Shown in pieces: positions 1-5,283 of a DNA stretch of 7,407 nucleotides (position 1 is the first letter of the stretch; each line of letters begins with the position of its first letter). Origin of the DNA: Clostridiales bacterium (lineage in GTDB: Bacteria; Bacillota; Clostridia; Oscillospirales; CAG-382); the NCBI GenBank assembly GCA_004553575.1, contig SFLA01000078.1:1-7407 (forward strand), in the 5' to 3' direction. The notes under the pieces are model-generated. The model did not search any database, was not told where the DNA came from, and was given only the letters and a program-made list of their open reading frames with translations. A program made the translations under genes and the position numbers.

Positions 1-253
1 ACGTCCATTGTGCAAGCCCGTATCCTGCGCGATCCCGCACGAAGTTTCCATACGTCCCGTTGTCAACTGCCGCCGTGTAGCTTTCGTCCGTGTGTCCCAG
101 CTTCTTTTCGTAGCTGTTTTGAAGGTTCTTTGGATTAAGCGCACTTTCAGCGTAAAGATTACCCATCAATCCCGCCGCCCCCGCTTCGGTTAATCCCCGC
201 GCGATACAATAATTCCATATTCGCGCTTCGTTGTTGCTCCCTTTAAGTGCCAT
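1..253 (-). CDS. Endolysin, N-terminal part (phage tail-tip-lysozyme family), cut by window edge
   Basis: Translating the minus strand from the ATG at 253 gives 84 residues with no stop before the window edge; the C-terminal part is missing. The fragment matches the N-terminus of the phage tail lysozyme family (Phage_lysozyme2) used as endolysins by phages of Clostridia. Seen: an A-R-I-W-N-Y helix, the G-L-M-G-N-L-Y-A-E-S-A-L-N-P-K-N block (residues 28-43) with Glu36 as likely catalytic acid, then Y-G-N-F-V-R-D and the G-Y-G-L-A-Q-W-T motif (77-84). The role would be cleaving host peptidoglycan at lysis. The start is fixed by AAAGGAGG at 260-267, six bases upstream. There is no signal peptide, so export would rely on a holin. 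It follows the small membrane protein at 306-605 and closes the visible module. Any cell-wall-binding domain would lie outside the window. Family call confident; the catalytic residue is inferred. Confidence 0.85.
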   Translation of the reverse strand, partial: MALKGSNNEARIWNYCIARGLTEAGAAGLMGNLYAESALNPKNLQNSYEKKLGHTDESYTAAVDNGTYGNFVRDRAGYGLAQWT

Positions 254-277
254 TTAATACCTCCTTTGCAATAAAGA

Positions 278-301
278 AGCGGCGGGGAAGCCCCCGCCGC
301 T
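278..301 (-). terminator. GC-rich hairpin between the lysis genes, terminator or attenuator
   Basis: A perfect 10-bp inverted repeat (AGCGGCGGGG / CCCCGCCGCT) closes a 4-base loop. It begins 4 bases after the stop codon of the small membrane protein and ends 24 bases before the endolysin start. Read on the minus strand it is followed by TCTTTATT, a weak T-rich stretch rather than a clean U tract. It may be a partial terminator that lowers endolysin read-through, or an RNA-stabilising stem. It leaves the endolysin Shine-Dalgarno (260-267) free. Confidence 0.6.
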
Positions 302-305
302 GGTG

Positions 306-605
306 TTACTCTGCTTGATCTATCCGCTGTTCGATGTGGTCAAGCCGCTTGTGTGCCTGTTTCGCCGACGCTTCAACGTTTGTCAAGCGCGTTACGAACT
401 CCGTATTCGTCTTTCGCTGTTCGCGCTGTTCTGCTTTGATTTCGTCCGTGTTCGCCTTGATGTATCCGATCTCGGTTAAAACGGTCGCGTCGTGCTTCAC
501 ATTGCTTTCCTTGTCCTTGTCCCTGTTGCGAACAAAGGCGATATAGCCGAACACGATAGCGCATACGGTAGAAAAGACGGAAAGAACCGTTGTAAAAGTG
601 TTCAT
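306..605 (-). CDS. Small membrane-anchored coiled-coil protein, holin-like candidate of the lysis region
   Basis: A 99-residue protein with one clear hydrophobic segment near the N-terminus (about residues 5-25, V-L-S-V-F-S-T-V-C-A-I-V-F-G-Y-I-A-F). A basic/acidic stretch follows (R-N-R-D-K-D-K-E), then a charged, heptad-like helix (about 45-98) rich in Glu, Lys, Gln and Arg. The shape is a membrane anchor with a cytoplasmic coiled coil. Known phage lysis proteins such as XhlA combine a coiled coil and one membrane helix, but with the helix at the C-terminus, so this is not a straight XhlA match. Its position directly before the endolysin suggests a holin or holin partner. No second membrane segment is visible. 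The start is supported by AAGGAGG at 613-619, seven bases upstream. Function is inferred from topology and context only. Confidence 0.7.
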   Translation of the reverse strand: MNTFTTVLSVFSTVCAIVFGYIAFVRNRDKDKESNVKHDATVLTEIGYIKANTDEIKAEQREQRKTNTEFVTRLTNVEASAKQAHKRLDHIEQRIDQAE

Positions 606-624
606 CGTTGATCCTCCTTCCCGT

Positions 625-1086
625 TTATGTGATCTCTTCCCACTTCGTCGAATTGACGCGCGGGGAATATACGGAAGATTTGAAATGCTGTGCGACGCAT
701 ACCCATTTCTTCCCGTTGTGCGTTACCTTTGTTCCCTCCGTGATTACTTCGCCGTCCGGAAGGTCAGCCCATGCGCCGATTTGCTCTTCGGTCGGTGTGC
801 GCGTCCATTTGTCCGGATTTGAAGCAGGGGATTTTCCACGGCTGTAATGCGTTGCCGTGTAGCTCACGCCGTCAAGCGTTACCACGTCGCCCGTGATATA
901 GCTTTTCTTCTCGTTCCACTCTTCGCCTTGCTCCGGAAGGGAAACAAGGTTATTGCGGATACTCGAAATAATGCTTTCTTCGGTTTCGGCGCGGGCGGCT
1001 TCAACCTCCGCCATGATCGAAGCGCGCAAGGCTTCAAGCTCTGCCGCGCCGATCTGCTTTTCGCTCTTCTTGTGTGTTACGCTCAT
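625..1086 (-). CDS. Small tail-associated protein with two carbohydrate-binding-module-like repeats
   Basis: 153 residues. Residues 1-50 are a charged helical segment (E-L-E-A-L-R-A-S-I-M-A-E-V-E-A-A-R-A-E), a likely coiled coil for oligomerisation or docking. Two aromatic-rich modules follow. The first, about 57-95, has the W-N-E-K-K-S-Y-I-T-G-D-V-V pattern, then V-S-Y-T-A-T and a closing N-P-D-K-W. The second, about 106-151, has W-A-D, G-T-K-V-T-H-N-G-K-K-W-V-C-V and closing S-T-K-W. This W...G-D-V-V...Y-x-A...W layout is that of small CBM5/12 (chitin-binding type 3) modules common in phage tail fibres, so it probably binds cell-surface glycan. The ATG overlaps the TGA of the upstream receptor protein as ATGA, so translation is probably coupled. 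Only a G-run lies at the ribosome-binding position. It might also be a fibre accessory or chaperone. Confidence 0.75.
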   Translation of the reverse strand: MSVTHKKSEKQIGAAELEALRASIMAEVEAARAETEESIISSIRNNLVSLPEQGEEWNEKKSYITGDVVTLDGVSYTATHYSRGKSPASNPDKWTRTPTEEQIGAWADLPDGEVITEGTKVTHNGKKWVCVAQHFKSSVYSPRVNSTKWEEIT

Positions 1087-2822
1087 TCAAAATTCCCCCC
1101 GATCCCCGATACCCAGCAAGCGGTCAGCGCGTCGCCGCGCTGGACGGTTACGCGGATATTCATTCCGTACTGCGCCGCCGTGTTGATCTTATTTGTGAAA
1201 ACGTGTGCAACGCCTTGAACAACCGCGTTCGTGCAATCCTCCCAAACGGGGGAAGCGTCAAACGGATTGTTCGTCGCTTCAACCTTGAACGTGCCGCCCG
1301 CCGGAATATCTCGCGTTACCTTGATATTCGCGCGTGTCGGCTGGCTGTTGGCTTCCAGCGGCGTGGAAAGCGTGATAACGAAGCCCGCGATCGACTTCGT
1401 GAACGTCAGCGTCCGGACGGCGCTATTTCCTGCGCTGTCGGTCGCCGTAATTGTGATCGTGTGCTGTGCGTTCGTAAGCGCCGTGAAGGTATTTCCGGAA
1501 ACGGAAAGCGTCTGCGTCTCGCCCAGCGTGATCGCGTTCTTCGTCGCGATTGTCTTTCCGTCGATCTTTTCAACGACGTTCACCACGTCATTGTCCGGAT
1601 CGGTTACGCTGTATTGATAGGTGAAATCGGCGCGCTTGATCCCAAGATCGGCATTACTGCCGGAAATCACGGGCGGCTGGTTATGGATTACGGCAATATC
1701 TCCGCTTGTGGTGTACGCGGAATAATTGCCGTAGCTGTCTTTTGCGCGGACGCGGTATTTCAGCGTGTTCCACGCGGTCGAAACTGCTTCCGTGAAGGTT
1801 CTTGCGGCGGAATTTTGAACTTCCGTCCATGCTCCGCTGTTGTAGGAACGTTCAAAGCAGTATGTCAGCGCGTCGCCGTCCGGATCAGTCGCCGCCGCGC
1901 AAGATACTTCGATATTCTGTCCGCTGTATGCTGTCGCGGGCGCTGTGATACCGGAAGGCGCGGAAGGCGCGCTATTGTAGATAATTTCGTAATTACCATC
2001 CGAATTCGTGGTATCAGATACCAAGATTGAAGATGATAGATTACAAAGCGGGCGAACGCCACCGTAGCCGATGCACGCGAGGTTGCTGGTCCGCTTTCCG
2101 TCCTTGATGACGTAGCAGACTTTACTTGTGAGCAGCGAATTAGGCGTTCGAAGCCACCAATACCATCCCTGTGAAGTCGCGAAGGCGGAATTTTTATATT
2201 CCGAATTGCTCACGCATTCCGAAGTCGGATATGCTACGCGGGAATCGTCGTTGCTGAACATGGCAAGAAGCGAACCTTCGGCGATACTGTTTTCGTTTTC
2301 AAGTCCCACTTCGGTGTTGGACGCAAGGAACATTTTTGAATTGACTGTTTCGTAACTGCCGCCGTCAGTCACGGTATTTTTTACGACGGTCTGCGTTGTG
2401 TCCAGCAGTTCCGCAACAAATTTCGGCTCGATCATGGCAAGGAAGCCCGCCCACGTGTCGTATTCGTTGTTATTCTGATATACGTTCGCGTTTGTTGGCG
2501 GCGCGTCTGCGCTGTGCTGTGCGCTGTACCATGCGCCCGCCGCCGCGTTGCTGTTCAGCCATTGCAGAAGGTTGGAATGCAAATATCGGTTATTGCCGTC
2601 TTGCTTCCGGTCGCTGTTGCTGTTGTTCGGTTCTTTCGCGTCGAAACACATTAACTGAATGATCTTTTCCGTAATCAGCGTTACGGAATTCGAAGGATAG
2701 CCGGAATGGTTTTTATCGGCAACCTTGAAAACAATCTTCGCGCCGAAGCGGGATTGATACGCCGACAATACCGGAACTTCGATTTTGTCGCCCACGTTAA
2801 GTGCGCTTATCGCTTTTGACAT
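1083..2822 (-). CDS. Receptor-binding tail protein: DUF6273/C-type-lectin-like domain plus Ig/FN3-like domains, probable DGR target
   Basis: 579 residues from the ATG at 2822, chosen because GGAGGT lies six bases upstream; the frame stays open another 23 codons but those lie inside the reverse transcriptase frame. Residues about 1-50 are a short lead-in (V-G-D-K-I-E-V-P-V). About 50-265 form a DUF6273-type domain of the formylglycine-generating-enzyme/C-type-lectin fold: L-L-Q-W-L-N-S-N (85-92), W-Y-S-A-Q-H (98-103), F-L-A-S-N-T-E-V-G-L (165-174), Y-W-W-L-R-T-P (221-227) and the closing G-G-V-R-P-L-C-N-L (254-262). Two Ig/FN3-like repeats follow, about 284-380 (D-P-D-G-D-A-L-T-Y; L-K-Y-R-V-R-A-K-D) and 381-478 (V-T-D-P-D-N-D-V-V; T-I-T-A-T-D-S-A-G-N). 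A beta-rich tip domain covers 480-579. Likely an exposed adhesin at the tail tip recognising a host surface ligand. The segment 222-262 looks hypervariable. The RT fragment upstream overlaps its start; a CBM-like protein follows. Confidence 0.85.
   Translation of the reverse strand: MSKAISALNVGDKIEVPVLSAYQSRFGAKIVFKVADKNHSGYPSNSVTLITEKIIQLMCFDAKEPNNSNSDRKQDGNNRYLHSNLLQWLNSNAAAGAWYSAQHSADAPPTNANVYQNNNEYDTWAGFLAMIEPKFVAELLDTTQTVVKNTVTDGGSYETVNSKMFLASNTEVGLENENSIAEGSLLAMFSNDDSRVAYPTSECVSNSEYKNSAFATSQGWYWWLRTPNSLLTSKVCYVIKDGKRTSNLACIGYGGVRPLCNLSSSILVSDTTNSDGNYEIIYNSAPSAPSGITAPATAYSGQNIEVSCAAATDPDGDALTYCFERSYNSGAWTEVQNSAARTFTEAVSTAWNTLKYRVRAKDSYGNYSAYTTSGDIAVIHNQPPVISGSNADLGIKRADFTYQYSVTDPDNDVVNVVEKIDGKTIATKNAITLGETQTLSVSGNTFTALTNAQHTITITATDSAGNSAVRTLTFTKSIAGFVITLSTPLEANSQPTRANIKVTRDIPAGGTFKVEATNNPFDASPVWEDCTNAVVQGVAHVFTNKINTAAQYGMNIRVTVQRGDALTACWVSGIGGNFE
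2009..2023. repeat. Short perfect palindrome just downstream of the candidate variable region
   Basis: TGGTATC A GATACCA, a 7-bp perfect inverted repeat around one central base. In RNA or single-stranded DNA it could fold as a 6-bp stem with a 3-base loop. It lies inside the lectin-protein gene, 13 bases downstream (in reading direction) of the last codon of the candidate variable region. Some DGRs carry a hairpin or cruciform immediately after the initiation-of-mutagenic-homing site in the target gene. The match in position is suggestive. The DNA also encodes part of a conserved-looking stretch (I-L-V-S-D-T-T), so the palindrome may be coincidental. Confidence 0.5.
2037..2162 (-). other. Candidate DGR variable region (VR) at the end of the lectin-like domain
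   Basis: This stretch encodes residues 221-262, from Y-W-W-L-R-T-P to G-G-V-R-P-L-C-N-L, the part of the lectin fold that forms the ligand-binding face in DGR targets. The codons at the variable-looking positions end in C: T245 ACC, S246 AGC, N247 AAC, L248 CTC, C250 TGC, I251 ATC, Y253 TAC, and earlier C236 TGC, Y237 TAC, I239 ATC. All of these differ from AAC or TAC only at positions holding an adenine in those parent codons. Related phage proteins, as recalled, carry mostly Asn or Tyr here (V-N-T-D-G-x-L-N-N-N-N-A-Y-N-G-N). The flanking codons are invariant-looking, and the GC-rich G-G-V-R-P end would be the homing-initiation side. No template repeat was found by eye in the window, so this is inference from codon pattern. 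Confidence 0.6.
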
Positions 2823-3244
2823 TGTGCCACCTCCGTGTTTTTGAATAAGCTGTTGTAATAATGATCCGTGCGCCGGATCAAGTGATAGCAATTACCCTTC
2901 GCGGCGTGTCCCCTCCATCTTTGATACGATTGTTCAACCGTCTTTTCGTCGATACGTCCCGCCGCTCGAAGATCGGAAAACTTCTTCAATTTCCGCTTCA
3001 TGTTGTTTTTACTGCGGCGGCGCACCTTGCGGACAACTGCGCCCGTTTCGGTCAAGTACGTATGAAAGCCCAAGAAATCAATACCGTTTTTCAATGGGTA
3101 AATGTTCGTTTTCGCATTCAGCGAAAGCCCGCGCGCCTGCACGAACGCTTCAATTTCCTTCCGGCAATGCCGCAAATACTCTTTATCCTTGTGGATCAAG
3201 AAGAAGTCGTCCATATAGCGCCCGTCCTTTCCGCATTCGCTCGA
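2807..3244 (-). pseudogene. Reverse transcriptase, C-terminal fragment (YMDD palm motif to thumb), probably of a DGR
   Basis: The frame is open from the TGA at 3245-3247 to the TAA at 2807-2809, about 145 residues. It opens with G-K-D-G-R-Y-M-D-D-F-F-L-I-H, the catalytic Y-x-D-D of reverse transcriptases. Then come L-S-L-N-A-K-T-N-I-Y-P-L (motif D region), N-G-I-D-F-L-G-F-H-T-Y (motif E, primer grip) and a basic thumb-like part with S-Y-Q-R-W-R-G-H-A-A-K-G-N. Everything before YMDD is absent: the fingers, the first catalytic Asp (motif A) and the motif that separates DGR enzymes (I/L-G-x-x-x-S-Q) from group II intron enzymes. Family members are usually about 350-400 residues. The only in-frame ATG near the start (3214) is the Met of YMDD, so no active enzyme can be made. 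The 3' end overlaps the lectin gene by 16 bases. DGR assignment rests on that neighbour and on recalled family resemblance; another phage RT class is possible. Confidence 0.8.
2829..2834 (-). promoter_or_regulatory. Ribosome binding site that fixes the lectin-protein start
   Basis: GGAGGT six bases upstream of the ATG at 2822, lying inside the last codons of the reverse transcriptase fragment. It selects 2822 over upstream in-frame starts, for which no comparable site is seen. Stop of one gene and start of the next overlap by 16 bases, so translation of the receptor protein may be coupled to that of the RT frame. Confidence 0.8.
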
Positions 3245-3446
3245 TCATAGCGGTATCGTCGGCGCACCCGTCGAAATCGAAGCCCGCTTCGGTAACGGTC
3301 AGCGTTGCCGCGTTCCCTGTAACCGTTGTTCCTGTGATCGTTACCCGCTCCGCGCCGCAATCCCCGCAAGGCGGGGAAAGCTCCGCGAAGATATTTCCGA
3401 TCACGCACGACAATTCCGCCGCCGTGCAAGCGTACCGCGTCAGCAT
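3183..3446 (-). CDS. Small cysteine-containing tail-module protein with a rearranged C-terminus
   Basis: 87 residues from the ATG at 3446, which has AGAGGA at a good distance and overlaps the TGA of the upstream fibre gene; a TTG start at 3473 would add nine residues and is less likely. No family name recognised. Seen: an acidic/hydrophobic helix (about 8-24, T-A-A-E-L-S-C-V-I-G-N-I-F-A-E-L), a P-P-C-G-D-C-G motif (25-31), a Thr/Val-rich beta stretch (33-53) and F-D-F-D-G-C-A-D-D-T-A-M-I-E-R-M-R-K (56-73). The four Cys at 14, 27, 30 and 61 could bind a metal or form disulfides. From about residue 74 the frame runs into DNA that in another frame encodes the reverse transcriptase YMDD region, giving a tail (A-L-Y-G-R-L-L-L-D-P-Q-G) that is probably not native. 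The natural C-terminus was likely lost at the same junction that truncates the RT. Role unknown; position suggests a tail-tip accessory. Confidence 0.65.
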   Translation of the reverse strand: MLTRYACTAAELSCVIGNIFAELSPPCGDCGAERVTITGTTVTGNAATLTVTEAGFDFDGCADDTAMIERMRKGRALYGRLLLDPQG

Positions 3447-4141
3447 TCGATCCTCTGCAAACTCTCGTTCCAAATGCCCGTAGACGTTACGCCGTCGAGA
3501 TCATCGAAGAGGATCAAGAACGGATTTGTCGTAATGTCATTGAAAAGCACCGCTTCCAGCATATCCACGCGCGCTTCAAGCGCGTTCGTGATGTTCAGAA
3601 GATTTGTTGCCGCGTTATCGTCAAGGACGGTTTGTAAGCCGTTAAACCATGCGTTGAAGTCCGCCGCCGCCTGTGTTTCAAAATCCGCCATGTGTTGCTC
3701 GAACGCTTCGTACTGCGTGTTACCCTGCAATTTCAGCGAATTCATATACGAAACAAGCGTGTTGTACTCCGCCGCCGAAAGGGATTGATATTCAGCGAAC
3801 CACGCTTGAAGCTGTGCGTTAAAAGCCGCCGTGTCGATCTGCTTAACGACGGCGGCAACAACGCCGCAAAGCGACGTGTTCAATCGTTGATCCGTGATCT
3901 TGCTTTGCGTGATTGCTGTTACGCCCGCGCCCACGTAGATGTCCAAGTAGAAGTAACCGTTGATCCACGCTTTGCCCGTTTTGACGTTCAGCTTCATTCC
4001 GTCGTTTGCGACGACTTGAAGCCCCGTCGAAGGGGCGGGGAAAACGCCGTTCCCGATGAGCGAAGCGAAGTATTCCGCCCAATCCTCCGCTTTGTACGTG
4101 CGATCGTGCGAAACGCTGTTGAAGAAACTTGATTTTTCCAT
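3440..4141 (-). CDS. Tail fibre/baseplate-type protein, apparently missing an internal segment
   Basis: 233 residues. The N-terminus (F-F-N-S-V-S-H-D-R-T-Y-K-A-E-D-W-A-E-Y-F, then G-N-G-V-F-P-A-P-S-T-G-L-Q-V and T-G-K-A-W-I-N-G-Y) is the conserved head of a common phage structural family of Gram-positive hosts, which attaches fibres or receptor-binding proteins to the baseplate. D-I-Y-V-G-A-G-V-T-A-I-T-Q (67-79) and I-T-D-Q-R-L-N-T-S-L-C-G (82-93) are also typical, followed by a long helical, coiled-coil-like region (about 98-200) and the closing G-I-W-N-E-S-L-Q-R-I-E-C. In relatives, as recalled, G-Y-x-Y and D-I-Y-V are separated by roughly 50-60 residues (a beta-rich R-I-D-R-I-V-x-R-x-D-T section); here they are joined at residues 62-69 without a frameshift. 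AAAGGAGGG nine bases upstream overlaps the previous stop and fixes the start. Precise family name uncertain. Confidence 0.75.
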   Translation of the reverse strand: MEKSSFFNSVSHDRTYKAEDWAEYFASLIGNGVFPAPSTGLQVVANDGMKLNVKTGKAWINGYFYLDIYVGAGVTAITQSKITDQRLNTSLCGVVAAVVKQIDTAAFNAQLQAWFAEYQSLSAAEYNTLVSYMNSLKLQGNTQYEAFEQHMADFETQAAADFNAWFNGLQTVLDDNAATNLLNITNALEARVDMLEAVLFNDITTNPFLILFDDLDGVTSTGIWNESLQRIEC

Positions 4142-4157
4142 GCTGTGAAGCCCTCCT

Positions 4158-5279
4158 TTATTTCGTAATCTGCCGAATTTGTGTCAGAAGCGCGGGCAAG
4201 CTCTCGCCGAAGGTAATATCTATTTCTTCGCCGCTGGTTTCGTAGGTTTCCGCGATCTCCGTTATGCGAACGTCAATTCGGACGTTCCAGCGCTTATTGA
4301 TACACGTTACCCGATCGCCTAAATCGTAGTCCGTGCCGTACTTCAAATTCGCGTTCGTGTTGATCTTCGATCCGAAAGCAAGCGTTTCCGCGTATTGCTC
4401 CAGCTCTTCAACGCCGCGCGCGGAAAGAAGCGCTAAATATTGCGCGTCGGTAAGCGTTACGGTCTGCCCGCTCTCGTTTTCGTATTCCTGCACGATGTCC
4501 GTTGCATTGATGAAAACTTCGTCGCGGGAAAGCCCCGTCGAACTGCCGCCGACTTCGGCAACCTTCCGCGTTACGCCTTCTTTTTCCTCTCCGCCGACGT
4601 AAGCCGTTGTTTTAAGGTTTTCAACGCTGTTCGTGTATTCCTGTTCCACGATGTTGTCGAACTCCTGCGAAAAGATACAAGGCGCGTTCCCTGCGGTATT
4701 GCCCGCCGTAAGATCGCGCCCTTCGTAAACGGAAAAGGTATGCTTGCCCGTGCGGGCATTTGTCAGAACCCGAATACCCAGCTTCGCCGCCTTCGCCGCC
4801 GTTTCCGCCGCAAGCTGGGCGTTCACGTACTGTTCGGAAGTATAGTCGATTTGCCCGCTTCCGGTGTCTGCGTCGGTCGTGGATATGCTGAAATTCGGGA
4901 TATTGCGCGCCGCTCCTGCGTTCGTGCAAGTCTGCTTCACAATGGCGTATAGAATGTTCTGTGTCGTGTCCTTCGTGATGATCTGCGTTGTCAAAATGCG
5001 CTTGCCGATCCACGAAAGAAGGAACTTGCCTTGAACCTCTATTTCCTCCATGCCCTGTGAATTCTTCGTTATGTGAATATAGCGGATTTCCGCCGCTTCG
5101 TTGCCGCCGCGCTTGATGATGATATTTTCCTTCACCAGCAATCTGGCGTGTTCCTCCGTGAAGGGAACAAGCAACTTGAATTCGCCGCAACTCCAATAAC
5201 GCCGCGTCCATATCAAGGACGAAATCTTTTCGACGATCCCTTGAAGTGTCATATCGCGGCTATAAACGTATAATTCCAC
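4158..5279 (-). CDS. Tail-tip protein, siphovirus ReqiPepy6 Gp37-like
   Basis: 373 residues from a GTG at 5279. The GTG lies four bases after the Dit stop, with GGGGG at 5289-5293 as the likely ribosome binding site; the frame extends upstream through Dit DNA but that part is not protein-like. Family hallmarks: E-L-Y-V-Y-S-R-D at the start, I-S-S-L-I-W-T-R-R-Y-W-S-C-G-E-F-K-L (19-36), an I-T-K-N-S-Q-G-M-E-E-I-E-V-Q-G-K segment and the late Y-G-T-D-Y-D-L-G-D-R-V-T-C-I-N (about 310-324), ending F-G-E-S-L-P-A-L-L-T-Q-I. These match the Gp37-like family, which sits next to Dit and fills the tail-associated (Tal/baseplate hub) role, linking the tail tube to fibres. The conserved E-L-Y-V before the first ATG (M10) argues for the GTG start. 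No peptidase or lysozyme domain is visible. Length is normal for the family. Confidence 0.85.
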   Translation of the reverse strand: MELYVYSRDMTLQGIVEKISSLIWTRRYWSCGEFKLLVPFTEEHARLLVKENIIIKRGGNEAAEIRYIHITKNSQGMEEIEVQGKFLLSWIGKRILTTQIITKDTTQNILYAIVKQTCTNAGAARNIPNFSISTTDADTGSGQIDYTSEQYVNAQLAAETAAKAAKLGIRVLTNARTGKHTFSVYEGRDLTAGNTAGNAPCIFSQEFDNIVEQEYTNSVENLKTTAYVGGEEKEGVTRKVAEVGGSSTGLSRDEVFINATDIVQEYENESGQTVTLTDAQYLALLSARGVEELEQYAETLAFGSKINTNANLKYGTDYDLGDRVTCINKRWNVRIDVRITEIAETYETSGEEIDITFGESLPALLTQIRQITK

Positions 5280-5283
5280 CGCG

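Noticed and set aside
1074..2030. 318-codon open frame on the plus strand
   Set aside because: It lies antisense to the receptor-protein gene, its product is Arg-rich and low-complexity with no recognisable fold, and it has no sensible ribosome binding site; a GC-driven shadow.
2823..2891. 23-residue upstream extension of the lectin-protein gene
   Set aside because: These codons overlap the reverse transcriptase frame and encode no conserved-looking residues, whereas GGAGGT stands six bases before the ATG at 2822.
3212..3214. ATG at 3214 as the genuine start of a short reverse transcriptase
   Set aside because: This Met is the M of the catalytic YMDD, and the conserved G-R-Y just before it is encoded in frame, so the gene is truncated and does not start here.
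3361..3377. 7-bp GC hairpin with a 3-base loop
   Set aside because: It lies wholly within codons for P-P-C-G-D-C in the small Cys protein, with no T tract; probably a by-product of GC-rich coding.
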